Below are positions 53,148-61,808 of a stretch of DNA of 64,000 nucleotides, one piece after another (the first letter of the stretch is position 1; the number at the start of each line of letters is the position of its first letter). The translations under genes were made by a program, and so were the position numbers. Source of the DNA: an uncultured Bacteroides sp. (GTDB lineage: Bacteria > Bacteroidota > Bacteroidia > Bacteroidales > Bacteroidaceae); contig CASFGA010000008.1 of assembly GCA_949294185.1 (NCBI GenBank), positions 185,606-249,605 of the forward strand, read 5' to 3'. The notes under the pieces are model-generated. The model saw only the letters and a list, made by a program, of their open reading frames with translations. It ran no database searches and had not been told where the DNA came from.

Positions 53148-54092
53148 ATGGAGAAGAAAGGCATTGAAGCTTCCTTCAAGTCGATGGATACGGAAGAATT
53201 TCTCGACATTTATTTCAATCGTCCGATTGGTTACGCATGGGCTTTGTTTTTCAAGCGCTTTGGTGTGCATCCCAATGTTGTCACTATCTTGTCCATCATT
53301 TTGGGAATGGCTGCGGGAGTCATGTTCTATTTTCCCGATATGAAGCATACGCTGATCGGCATCTTTTTGCTGATGTGGGCGAACCATTATGACAGTTGTG
53401 ACGGTCAGTTGGCTCGTCTGACAGGGAAGAAAACCCGTTGGGGGCGTATGTTAGACGGCTTTGCAGGCGATCTTTGGTTCTTTACCATTTATGCGGCCAT
53501 CTGCTTACGCTTGACTTTCCATCCTTTGCCGTTTGGGTTGGGTGCTGAGAGTGGAATGACATGGAGTGTTTATATATGGATTTTGGCCATATTCTCTGGT
53601 ACGGTCTGCCATAGCAAGCAGTGTGCTTTGGCCGACTATTACCGGAACATTCACCTGTTCTTCCTGAAAGGAACATCGGGTAGCGAACTTGATAACTTCA
53701 GGCAGCAGCGCGAGATATTCCATAGCCTGCCGTGGAGACATAACTTCTGGTGGAAGGCTTTCCTCTATTTTTACGGGAATTATACCCGTAAGCAAGAGCG
53801 GATGACACCTGCATTCCAACGTTTTTATGCCATGGTGCAAAATAAATATGGTACTGATATACCGCAGGAGCTTCGCGATGAATTCCGCTCTTTAAGTCTG
53901 CCGCTGATGAAATATGCCAATATTCTGACTTTCAACACTCGTGCCATCGCTCTTTACATCAGTCTGCTGATTGGCGAGCCATGGCTCTATTTTGTTTTTG
54001 AGGTGGTGGTGATGACGGCACTCTTTGTCTACATGCGGCGGCGTCACGAGTCGATTTGCCAGACCCTTTATCAGAAATATTCAGACCGATGA
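53148..54092 (+). CDS. CDP-alcohol phosphatidyltransferase family membrane enzyme
   Basis: The 314-residue integral membrane protein has the family motif DSCDGQLARLTGKKTRW followed by GRMLDGFAGD. The consensus is D-x2-DG-x2-AR-x8-G-x3-D-x3-D; here the last two aspartates are four residues apart rather than three. About six helices surround it, with a soluble stretch near residues 165-245. It would join a CDP-activated alcohol or diacylglycerol to a head group. It overlaps the next gene by 4 bases (ATGA). Confidence 0.85.
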   Translation: MEKKGIEASFKSMDTEEFLDIYFNRPIGYAWALFFKRFGVHPNVVTILSIILGMAAGVMFYFPDMKHTLIGIFLLMWANHYDSCDGQLARLTGKKTRWGRMLDGFAGDLWFFTIYAAICLRLTFHPLPFGLGAESGMTWSVYIWILAIFSGTVCHSKQCALADYYRNIHLFFLKGTSGSELDNFRQQREIFHSLPWRHNFWWKAFLYFYGNYTRKQERMTPAFQRFYAMVQNKYGTDIPQELRDEFRSLSLPLMKYANILTFNTRAIALYISLLIGEPWLYFVFEVVVMTALFVYMRRRHESICQTLYQKYSDR

Positions 54093-55114
54093 AAGAAAAA
54101 TTTCGAAACATATTCTGGTTTTTCGGCATCTTTGCCATTGTGGTGATGCTGCTTACCTTTGACATGGATTATCAGGAGCTGTGGCAGAATCTCCGCAAGG
54201 CGGGGGGGTGGTTTCCGGCGGTAATCCTGCTATGGGTATTTATCTATTATCTGAATGCATGGTCGTGGTTCATCATTATCCGCGACGGGAAGCATGCGAA
54301 AGTCTCTTTCTGGAGAGTGTATAAGTTGACCGTGTCTGGGTTTGCCCTCAATTATGCTACACCGGTAGGTTTGATGGGCGGCGAGCCGTACCGCATTATG
54401 GAACTTACCCCCTATGTGGGAGCGAGCAAGGCCACTTCTTCGGTCATACTTTATGCCATGATGCATATCTTCTCTCATTTCTTTTTCTGGCTTTTTTCTG
54501 TTGTGCTTTACATTTGTGTGGAGCCGTTGAACTGGGGAATAGGGATTATGCTTGCGGTGGTGGCGGCCTGCTGTTCGCTGGCCATTTATTTTTTCATGAA
54601 AGGTTACCGCAACGGGATGGCGGTGCGTACGCTCCGTCTGTTGGGGCACGTACCCTTTGTACGGCATTGGGCGCAGCGTTTTTCCGTGGAGAAAAGAGAA
54701 ACATTAGAGCGGGTGGATGCCCAGATAGCGGAACTTCATAAGCAGCGCAAGTCCACATTCTATGCTTCATTGGGCTTGGAATTTGCTGCCCGCATTGTGG
54801 GATGTGTGGAGGTATTCTTTATCCTGAACATCCTGACAGACCATGTAAGCTTTCTGTCGTGCATCCTTATCATGGCATTCACTTCACTTTTTGCCAATCT
54901 GTTTTTCTTCTCGCCCATGCAGCTGGGGGCCCGTGAGGGAGGATTCGCTTTAGCGGTCGGTGGACTGGCCATACCCAGTGCTTTCGGCATTTATACCGGA
55001 CTGATTACCCGTGTCCGTGAATTGATTTGGATAGTAATCGGCGTGTTGTTGATGAAGGTAGGCAACGGCGCTGCTAAAATAAAAGACAGCAATGAAAAAA
55101 CTGACAGACATTAA
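54089..55114 (+). CDS. UPF0104 / LPG synthase-TM-like membrane protein
   Basis: The 341-residue protein has about eight transmembrane helices and the family segments FALNYATPVGLMGGEPYRIMEL and FFFSPMQLGAREGGFALAVGG. The family covers the flippase part of MprF and related lipid flippases or transferases. It lacks the soluble aminoacyl-transferase domain of MprF. Position directly after a CDP-alcohol transferase suggests it moves the new lipid across the inner membrane. Translation is coupled at both ends (4-base overlap before, 23-base overlap after). Confidence 0.82.
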   Translation: MKEKFRNIFWFFGIFAIVVMLLTFDMDYQELWQNLRKAGGWFPAVILLWVFIYYLNAWSWFIIIRDGKHAKVSFWRVYKLTVSGFALNYATPVGLMGGEPYRIMELTPYVGASKATSSVILYAMMHIFSHFFFWLFSVVLYICVEPLNWGIGIMLAVVAACCSLAIYFFMKGYRNGMAVRTLRLLGHVPFVRHWAQRFSVEKRETLERVDAQIAELHKQRKSTFYASLGLEFAARIVGCVEVFFILNILTDHVSFLSCILIMAFTSLFANLFFFSPMQLGAREGGFALAVGGLAIPSAFGIYTGLITRVRELIWIVIGVLLMKVGNGAAKIKDSNEKTDRH

Positions 55115-55817
55115 AGGTGTAATCTTTGATTACGGAGGGACGATTGATACGAACAGCCGTCATTGGGCGGAGGTGCTGTGGGGGGCATACGAGACCTTTC
55201 AGGTTCCGGTGACCAAGCCCGATTTCCGCGAAGCATATGTTCATGGAGAGCGCACGCTTGCACGCATTCCGTTGGTGAAGCCTGAACACAATTTTCACGA
55301 TGTGCTGCGCATCAAGACAGAGATTCAGATAAACTGTCTGGTGGAGCAGGGAAAATTAGACAAGGCTGAAGCCGAAACAAAGGCTTATGCGGTCAAGGTG
55401 GCGGATGCCTGTTATCAGTATGTATTGGATGTGTTGCAGCATACGCGCCCGGTGGTAAAGGCTTTGTCCGAGCGTTATAAACTGGTTTTGGTTTCCAATT
55501 TCTATGGAAACATTCAGACTATTCTGAAGGATTTCCAACTTTTCAGTTATTTTTCAGACATCATCGAGTCTTCTGTGGTAGGTGTCCGCAAGCCCGATCC
55601 CGCTATTTACCGTCTGGGTGTGGAGGCAATGGGATATCCGGCAGAGAATGTACTGGTTGTAGGCGATTCGTTTTCTAAGGATGTCGTACCGGCAAAAAAG
55701 GTCGGCTGCAAGGTTGCATGGCTGAAAGGCGAGGGATGGGGAAATGAAGAGACAGACGACACCTTGCCCGATGTGGTGATAACCGACTTGCCTCAGTTGT
55801 TGTCTTATCTGCTTTGA
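55092..55817 (+). CDS. HAD-superfamily phosphatase of the lipid cluster
   Basis: The 241-residue protein has motif I as IFDYGGTIDTNS, in which the first aspartate is present and the DxD second aspartate is replaced by glycine (D-Y-G-G-T). Motif II is LVLVSNF, the lysine is in VGVRKPDPAIY and motif IV is VVGDSFSKDVVPAKKVG. The DYGGT variant occurs in some HAD hydrolases and may lower phosphatase activity. It overlaps the preceding gene by 23 bases. It may dephosphorylate a lipid head group intermediate or a soluble precursor, which is inference. Confidence 0.82.
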   Translation: MKKLTDIKGVIFDYGGTIDTNSRHWAEVLWGAYETFQVPVTKPDFREAYVHGERTLARIPLVKPEHNFHDVLRIKTEIQINCLVEQGKLDKAEAETKAYAVKVADACYQYVLDVLQHTRPVVKALSERYKLVLVSNFYGNIQTILKDFQLFSYFSDIIESSVVGVRKPDPAIYRLGVEAMGYPAENVLVVGDSFSKDVVPAKKVGCKVAWLKGEGWGNEETDDTLPDVVITDLPQLLSYLL

Positions 55818-55820
55818 TGT

Positions 55821-57026
55821 ATGGAGCCGAAGAAGCAACGTATTGCTTTGGTTGAAAAGCAATACCTTATTCCGTTTGTACTGATAACCTCATTGTTTTT
55901 TCTGTGGGGATTTGCACATGCCATATTGGATGTGCTGAACAAGCATTTTCAGGAACTGCTGGCCATTACGAAGGCACATTCCGCGCTGATACAGGTTACC
56001 ATGTATATGGGTTATTTCATCATGGCCATTCCCGCAGGACTTTTCATAACGCGGTTCGGTTATCGTCGCGGAGTGGTGTTCGGACTGCTGCTTTATGGCA
56101 TAGGTTCGCTGTTGTTTATTCCCGGACAGCACTGGATGTCGTTCAACTTCTTTTTGTTTTCCCTTTTTGTCATCGGATGCGGACTGGTGTTCTTGGAGAC
56201 GGCGGCCAATCCTTATGTCACTGAATTGGGAGCGAAAGAAACCGCGGCCAGTCGCTTGAACTTTGCCCAGTCGTTTAACGGGCTGGGCTGCATTTTCGCG
56301 CCTATTCTTACGGCACTTGTGCTTTTTTCTGATGACAGTCAGTCTGGGTCGGGCAATGTTGCCTTGCCTTATACTATTATGGGAATTATCGTCTTGACTG
56401 TGGGAGTGATTTTCTCGCGTGTAAGACTTCCCGAAATCAAGCATGTGGTGGAAGTGGACAGTGAAGGGAATCGTGTAGGCTTGTGGTCGCACAAGTGGTT
56501 TGTTTTCGGACTGATAACCCTTTTTGCCTATGAGGTAAGCGAAATTTCCATCAACAGCTTTTTCATCAATTATGTTACCGAACAAAACTGGATGAATGTG
56601 CGTCAGGCATCTTTGGTCTTGTCTTTCGGCGGATTGAGCCTGTTTATGGTCGGCCGTTTTGCCGGAAGTTGGATTATGCGCCGTGTACGTGCTGAAAAGA
56701 TGCTTTTCTGGTGTGCGTCAGGAACCATCATGACCACCTTGTGTGTCATGTTGGATTTGGGATGCTTCTCTTTGATAGCTCTTCTTTGCGGCTATGCGTT
56801 CGAGGCCATCATGTTTCCCACCATTTTTGCACTTGCTCTGAAGGGTCTGGGCAGTCATACCAAGCGGGCTTCCTCATTCCTGATGATGTCGCCCGTAGGC
56901 GGGGCCGTCGGCCCGTTGCTGATGGGATATGTGGCCGACTGTTCGACGATGAACATGGCCTTTGCGGTTCCGTTTGTTGGATATGTAGTCGTATGGCTTT
57001 ATGCCCGGCATTTGATGCGGGTATAA
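55821..57026 (+). CDS. FucP-type sugar/proton symporter (MFS)
   Basis: The 401-residue MFS protein has 12 helices and the FucP/FHS family signature PFVLITSLFFLWGFAHAILD followed by LNKHFQELL, then YFIMAIPAGLFITRFGYRRG and LVFLETAANPYVTELG. The family carries L-fucose, glucose/galactose or N-acetylglucosamine with protons. It begins 3 bases after the HAD gene, so it belongs to the same transcript; its sugar cannot be named. A weak hairpin follows the stop. Confidence 0.87.
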   Translation: MEPKKQRIALVEKQYLIPFVLITSLFFLWGFAHAILDVLNKHFQELLAITKAHSALIQVTMYMGYFIMAIPAGLFITRFGYRRGVVFGLLLYGIGSLLFIPGQHWMSFNFFLFSLFVIGCGLVFLETAANPYVTELGAKETAASRLNFAQSFNGLGCIFAPILTALVLFSDDSQSGSGNVALPYTIMGIIVLTVGVIFSRVRLPEIKHVVEVDSEGNRVGLWSHKWFVFGLITLFAYEVSEISINSFFINYVTEQNWMNVRQASLVLSFGGLSLFMVGRFAGSWIMRRVRAEKMLFWCASGTIMTTLCVMLDLGCFSLIALLCGYAFEAIMFPTIFALALKGLGSHTKRASSFLMMSPVGGAVGPLLMGYVADCSTMNMAFAVPFVGYVVVWLYARHLMRV

Positions 57027-57053
57027 AGCCATAATACGACAGGTTATAGCTTT
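57025..57053 (+). terminator. Weak hairpin after the sugar transporter
   Basis: AAAGCCATAA (57025-57034) pairs with TTATAGCTTT (57044-57053) with one mismatch; a T run comes 7 bases later. It may end the transcript from rlmN to the transporter. Confidence 0.4.
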
Positions 57054-57347
57054 TCGGTGTCTTTTTTTGCCAGTCGGTAGTTGGGATGCCTTCTGTTGCG
57101 AGTTCCATTGCTTCAAATTACATACGATTCCCATTGTTTCTCTTCTTATTTTCCCTGCACTTGGCTGATTTCTGTAGCTTCATAGTAATCCGGTGCTGTT
57201 GTCTGACAAAATATAAATTGCAGGTTTCGATGTCAGACGGTGAACCCCATTTCTTATAATTTACGCTTGTGCTTTTTAACATGTTCCTGTCAAATCGGAA
57301 ATGGACGATTTTTTGTAATTTTGAATTAATGGAAAATAATGTAAGAT
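57027..57347. other. Intergenic region before the cas operon
   Basis: About 320 bases with a weak hairpin at the left end and a likely -7 element (57316-57323) at the right. No repeat-spacer array and no gene is visible. Base composition becomes more AT-rich toward the cas genes. Confidence 0.5.
57316..57323 (+). promoter_or_regulatory. Possible -7 element of the cas operon
   Basis: TAATTTTG fits TAnnTTTG, 24 bases before the cas6 start; the upstream TTG element is not clear. Confidence 0.45.
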
Positions 57348-58130
57348 ATGCGTTTTAGATTAGTATTGGATGTAAACAGGCATGCATTTGGAAGTAGACT
57401 TCCGATAAATTATCAGTATGAGCAATCGGCGGCTATTTATAGAATATTGTCGAGTGCGGATGAGTCTTATGCCGAATGGCTTCATGACAATGGATTCCGG
57501 TTGGAAAGTGGAAAAACTTTTAAGTTGTTCACTTATTCACGTTTTAAAATAGATGAGTATCGGATACTTCGTGATGAGGAAAGGTTGCAGATATTGTCGG
57601 ATACTGTTGAATGGCAGATTAGTTTTTTGCCTGAAAAGAGTACCGAGAATTTTATTCAAGGTCTTTTTCAGGATAAAGTATTTGAAATAGGAGATGCTAA
57701 ATCTGTGGTACAATTTATTGTGCGCAGTGTGGAAGTTATGCCTGAACCGGATTATTCTGGAAAAATGGTTTTCGCTACAATGTCACCCATCTGTTTAAAG
57801 TTCCACCGTTCCGATGGAAGAACAGACTATTTGTCGCCATTGGATGTGCGTGCTCCTTTCCTGCTCTTCAATGGCTTGTTTGACAAATACAAGTTGTTTT
57901 ATGGAAAGGATTGCCCGTATGCCATGCCTGAATGCCGACTGAAAGTGCTTGACGAGCCGAAATCAGTATTGGTAAAGATTAAGGCAGGCATGCCGGAAGA
58001 GACAAGAATTCGAGGGTTTATGTGTAAGTTGGAAATGGAAGCCCCTATAGAGTTGATGAGGTTGATGTATGAAGGCGGTGTGGGCGTGCTGAACTCACAA
58101 GGTTTTGGATGCTTGAGAATTGTGGAATAA
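57348..58130 (+). CDS. cas6: CRISPR repeat endoribonuclease Cas6
   Basis: The 260-residue protein has a RAMP layout: an N-terminal ferredoxin-like domain (MRFRLVLDVNRHAFGSRLPI, then QYEQSAAIYRILSSAD) and a C-terminal glycine-rich loop GGVGVLNSQGFGCLRIVE. His12 or His30-region residues and several tyrosines could serve catalysis, but the active site varies in this family. It cuts pre-crRNA in the repeat and opens the type I-B operon. It overlaps the longest possible cas8 frame. Confidence 0.9.
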   Translation: MRFRLVLDVNRHAFGSRLPINYQYEQSAAIYRILSSADESYAEWLHDNGFRLESGKTFKLFTYSRFKIDEYRILRDEERLQILSDTVEWQISFLPEKSTENFIQGLFQDKVFEIGDAKSVVQFIVRSVEVMPEPDYSGKMVFATMSPICLKFHRSDGRTDYLSPLDVRAPFLLFNGLFDKYKLFYGKDCPYAMPECRLKVLDEPKSVLVKIKAGMPEETRIRGFMCKLEMEAPIELMRLMYEGGVGVLNSQGFGCLRIVE

Positions 58131-58143
58131 AAACGGAATGATC

Positions 58144-60048
58144 ATGATACGAGAGATTATTAACTTTACTAAAGACATTATAGAAGATTGTCCGGATATA
58201 ATGCAAAGGAACCTAAAACCTAACGGAGGTTTATATATATTCGTAGATATAGATAAGGCAGGTAATTGGGTTAATGAGAACGGCGTGCATGGACAGGATT
58301 ATTTGTATTTGAAGACAAACGATTCAGAAAGTTCTATTCCTATTTCGGAGATTACTGCTTTTGAAGAAGAAGTGAAACGTGTAGGGACTAATATGAATAA
58401 AGTGCTGGATAAAAGCTGTCAGATATTTTCATGCTCACCTTATGCTGTCGTGTTTAAAAAGGAGTCATTGTCAAAAGAAAAATTATCAGGAATAAAAGGT
58501 GAAAAGATTTGCAGATTACTTCCGTACTATTTTGAGAAGGCAAGGGGATTATGCCCTTTGGAAGAGCAGCAACGAATTGTTAATTTTGAAGCAATTTGTG
58601 GCATAATATTGAATGGTTTAGAGAACTTTATTAGAGAACAATCTGATAAAAAGAAGATTATACTTATTGATCAATTGAAAGATGATGAATACATCAGCAT
58701 TTATTTGCGGAGTGTGTCATTGAATGATTATAAAACAGCTCACAATTGCTATTTAAAAGATAAATTATTTAACAAAGATGGGTTTAATAGAACGGTGGAT
58801 GGCAATCTTTATGGAGTAAGTGGTTTTTTGAACGGATTGAACGATAAAAAAATATTTCTTGTTCATCGGACAGCTTATATGGATGAAGGGCTTTGTGGCC
58901 GCATCACGTTTGAAGATGCTTTGTTGCTTGACAAATTTCAATCTCTGATATTAAGGAAAGTCTTGCCTAATCCATTGCCCATAGCTGTCAATCAACGGGA
59001 AAATAAGCTATTCTTGAAATTATTTCATGAGAACGAAACACCATTGTCTTATCGGGAGCTGATAAAGAGTTTATTCGAACAACATGAAATCAAAGAGTTA
59101 TCAGAATTTTATTTGTTGAACTACTCTAAAGCAAAAGATATAGTGATCAATGACATTGATTTTGTTCCTATGTTCCGTTATTATTTTGACACCCCCTTAC
59201 TCATAGAAAATGTGATGTTGGCAGGGTATAAACGGGACGAGATATTTGAAGAAGAACAAGACATCAGTCTAAAAGATGTTTTTACATTTGAATATGTAGT
59301 AGTAAGGGAAATCTTTAATAATTGCTTGGTAACGGTTAAAAAAGATGGTTCTTATAAATCACTGTACTTTGGTGAGGTCGATTTATCAAAAAGATCGGAT
59401 AACGGCAAATTCTTGATTTATCAACTTATCATGAAATACAGATATGCGTTCTATGAATATATTTACAAGTCTAAACAGAATGCGATTAATGCATTGATGT
59501 TTGATGAGATGATGTTTACTTCTATATTAGCAAGTATTAAAAACGAAGAAGTAAAGAGTCGTTTCTCTTTCAATAATGTGATAAAGAAAAAACTGAATAT
59601 ATGGTTCAGCCTATACAATTTATTTAATAACGATAAAAAGAAAGAAGTCATGGCATCCAATGTAACAGACTTAATGTCTAAAATGAGAATTGTAGCCAAG
59701 GGAGAGGCTATATTGGAAACTCCCGAAGAATTCGCGTTTGCCGCCGGGCAGATTGTATCCTTTCTGATGGATCAGAGTGTGGCAAGCGATAAGACCTATT
59801 CCATGCTGGAACCTTATTTGCAAAAAACAAAATCAAAGCATTTGCAAGATGCAATAGCACATGTCTTTTCGCAATATAAACATGCTGTATACATTTATGG
59901 AAAACAAGGAAAAACTTTTAAAGCTTTAGCCTCAAATGTGTTGACATACGATGATGATGTAGACATGAAACCGTTATTGAAATATTTTCTTGCAGGATGT
60001 TTCAGCAATTGCGTTATTTATGAGAAGAAAAAAGAAGAAGAGAAATGA
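58144..60048 (+). CDS. cas8b: Type I-B Cascade large subunit Cas8b (Csh1-like)
   Basis: The 634-residue protein starts MIREIINFTKDIIED and is rich in Lys, Asn and Ile, with no enzymatic motif, as expected of the fast-evolving Cas8 large subunits that read the PAM. Size and place between cas6 and cas7 support Cas8b/Csh1. The start at 58144 is chosen; ATG 58138 and TTG 58120 are possible alternatives. Sequence is clearly more AT-rich than the preceding chromosome. Confidence 0.82.
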   Translation: MIREIINFTKDIIEDCPDIMQRNLKPNGGLYIFVDIDKAGNWVNENGVHGQDYLYLKTNDSESSIPISEITAFEEEVKRVGTNMNKVLDKSCQIFSCSPYAVVFKKESLSKEKLSGIKGEKICRLLPYYFEKARGLCPLEEQQRIVNFEAICGIILNGLENFIREQSDKKKIILIDQLKDDEYISIYLRSVSLNDYKTAHNCYLKDKLFNKDGFNRTVDGNLYGVSGFLNGLNDKKIFLVHRTAYMDEGLCGRITFEDALLLDKFQSLILRKVLPNPLPIAVNQRENKLFLKLFHENETPLSYRELIKSLFEQHEIKELSEFYLLNYSKAKDIVINDIDFVPMFRYYFDTPLLIENVMLAGYKRDEIFEEEQDISLKDVFTFEYVVVREIFNNCLVTVKKDGSYKSLYFGEVDLSKRSDNGKFLIYQLIMKYRYAFYEYIYKSKQNAINALMFDEMMFTSILASIKNEEVKSRFSFNNVIKKKLNIWFSLYNLFNNDKKKEVMASNVTDLMSKMRIVAKGEAILETPEEFAFAAGQIVSFLMDQSVASDKTYSMLEPYLQKTKSKHLQDAIAHVFSQYKHAVYIYGKQGKTFKALASNVLTYDDDVDMKPLLKYFLAGCFSNCVIYEKKKEEEK

Positions 60049-60067
60049 ATTAACTATAAATATAAAT

Positions 60068-61012
60068 ATGATTATGACAGAATTTAAAAACAGGGTTTTT
60101 GGTTGTGTTGCTGTAAAAGCTATTAACTCAAATTACAATGCTGATTTTTCAGGTCAGCCTCGTACATTGCCTAATGGAAAAGTTTATGCAACGGATAAAG
60201 CATTGAAGTATTTGATTAAGAACTATCTGAGAGAAATGAATGAAGAAAGAATTTTTTATTTTAAGACTCTTAACGACAATCTGAATCCCATATCTCTGGA
60301 TGAAACCTACAAGAAATATTTTGGCGATTATCCTAAAGCCAAAGGGAAAGATAAAGGTCAAGTGAAAAAGGTCATTGCTCAGAATTTACTTTCTTGTCTA
60401 GATATTCGGTTGTTTGGTGCAACATTTGCCGGAGAAACGAATATCTCATTGCATGGTCCATTACAAATCAATCACGGTATGAATGTTTGGCATGAAGATA
60501 ACATTTATACAGAACAGATAACCTCACCTTTCAGCAACAAGGCTAATGACCCAGATGCAGAAAAAGGCATGACAACGATCGGTCGGCAATCGAGATTGGA
60601 AGAAGGACATTATATGCATCATTTTTCCATCAATCCGCAAAACTTAAGAGATATAGCTTCGTTGGTAGGCGAATCAGCCCAGGTGCTTTCCATGGAAGAT
60701 ATCGAGAAGTTGAAAGAAGCTATGCGCCGGGGAGTCACCTATTATGATTCATCATCGAAAGCCGGATGTGAGAACGAGATGCTGGTATGGATTCAATTAA
60801 AGGAAGGCTCAAAAGCTGTATTGCCGAATCTTATGGAACAGATCCTGTTGGAACCAGAGAAAAAAGAGGGTAAGTGCGTATATGATTTCACCAATCTAAA
60901 AGATAAGATTGAAGAGCTGAAAGATGAAATTGAATGCGTGGAAGTTTATTATGACAAGCAGACTGTGTTATTGAATAATCTTCCGGAAAGTGTGAAAGAA
61001 ATGGACTTATGA
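60068..61012 (+). CDS. cas7: Type I-B Cascade backbone subunit Cas7 (Csh2-like)
   Basis: The 314-residue RAMP protein has the Csh2 opening NRVFGCVAVKAINSNYNADF followed by SGQPRTLPNGKVYATDKALKYLIKNYL, and a central block LLSCLDIRLFGATFAGETNISLHGPLQ given here in part as DIRLFGATFAGE. It also has GMTTIGRQSRLEEGHYMHHF. Cas7 coats the crRNA spacer. The start at 60068 (MIMTEFKNR) or 60074 is preferred; the frame is open further upstream inside cas8b but has no family match there. Followed after 1 base by cas5. Confidence 0.9.
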   Translation: MIMTEFKNRVFGCVAVKAINSNYNADFSGQPRTLPNGKVYATDKALKYLIKNYLREMNEERIFYFKTLNDNLNPISLDETYKKYFGDYPKAKGKDKGQVKKVIAQNLLSCLDIRLFGATFAGETNISLHGPLQINHGMNVWHEDNIYTEQITSPFSNKANDPDAEKGMTTIGRQSRLEEGHYMHHFSINPQNLRDIASLVGESAQVLSMEDIEKLKEAMRRGVTYYDSSSKAGCENEMLVWIQLKEGSKAVLPNLMEQILLEPEKKEGKCVYDFTNLKDKIEELKDEIECVEVYYDKQTVLLNNLPESVKEMDL

Positions 61013-61013
61013 T

Positions 61014-61796
61014 ATGATAAATGAAAGATTAATCTCTTTTGACTTAAAGGCGGACTTCGGTTTCTTCAAAAAGCCTGATATTAATGACGCATATTTAACC
61101 TATAATATGCTTCATAAGCCAGCCTTATTGGGAATTTTAGGTGCGATTATTGGTTTGAAGGGATTTGAACAAAACAAAAGATTGCCTGATTATTATACAT
61201 TGTTGAAACATGTAAAAATAGGAATCAAACCTTTGGAAACGGACAATGGCAATTTTTTGAAATGCTTCATCGGATATAATAATGCAACAGGCATGGCAAG
61301 TAAAGAGGAGGGCGGTATTTTGCAGGTCAGGGAACAAACCCTGATTCATCCTGTATATCGTTGTTTCTTGCTTTTAAACGATGGGAATGAAACGGAACGT
61401 ATTTTATATGATTACTTGAAGTCATATCGTGCGGAATTTTTGCCTTATATGGGTAAAAATGATTTTTCTGCATGGTGGGAAAATTTTATAGAATATACGA
61501 ACTTTTCATGTTTTGCTTATGATCGGAATTATCGGATAGATTCTATTTTCAGAAAATCGGGAGTGAAAGCATCAGATTTCATTTCCAAAGCTGAAAACGG
61601 ACGCGGGAATAGGGCAAATAGCCAATCGATGTATATCTATTTTGAAAAACTTCCTGTGTCTTTTAATGAAGAATTGTTCCAATATGAGTATGGTGATTTT
61701 GTTTATTCACCGAATGTCACATTTAGTAAAGATACGAAATTCTCTGATGGCGATTTTTATGTTGTGGAAGAGAACCAAGTTATCGAGTTGTTTTAA
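61014..61796 (+). CDS. cas5: Type I-B Cascade subunit Cas5
   Basis: The 260-residue RAMP protein opens with ISFDLKADFGFFKKPDINDA and has KPALLGILGAIIGLKGF, the Cas5h/Cas5b N-terminal pattern (a small-residue and glycine-rich loop). It binds the 5' handle of crRNA. It begins 1 base after cas7 and ends 12 bases before cas3. Confidence 0.9.
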   Translation: MINERLISFDLKADFGFFKKPDINDAYLTYNMLHKPALLGILGAIIGLKGFEQNKRLPDYYTLLKHVKIGIKPLETDNGNFLKCFIGYNNATGMASKEEGGILQVREQTLIHPVYRCFLLLNDGNETERILYDYLKSYRAEFLPYMGKNDFSAWWENFIEYTNFSCFAYDRNYRIDSIFRKSGVKASDFISKAENGRGNRANSQSMYIYFEKLPVSFNEELFQYEYGDFVYSPNVTFSKDTKFSDGDFYVVEENQVIELF

Positions 61797-61808
61797 TTAA
61801 GAAAAGGT

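Noticed and set aside
51992..53209. Minus-strand open frame of 405 codons
   Set aside because: Shadow of the nucleotidyltransferase and ATP-grasp genes.
57027..57347. CRISPR array or leader upstream of cas6
   Set aside because: No repeated 28-37-base unit can be found in this stretch.
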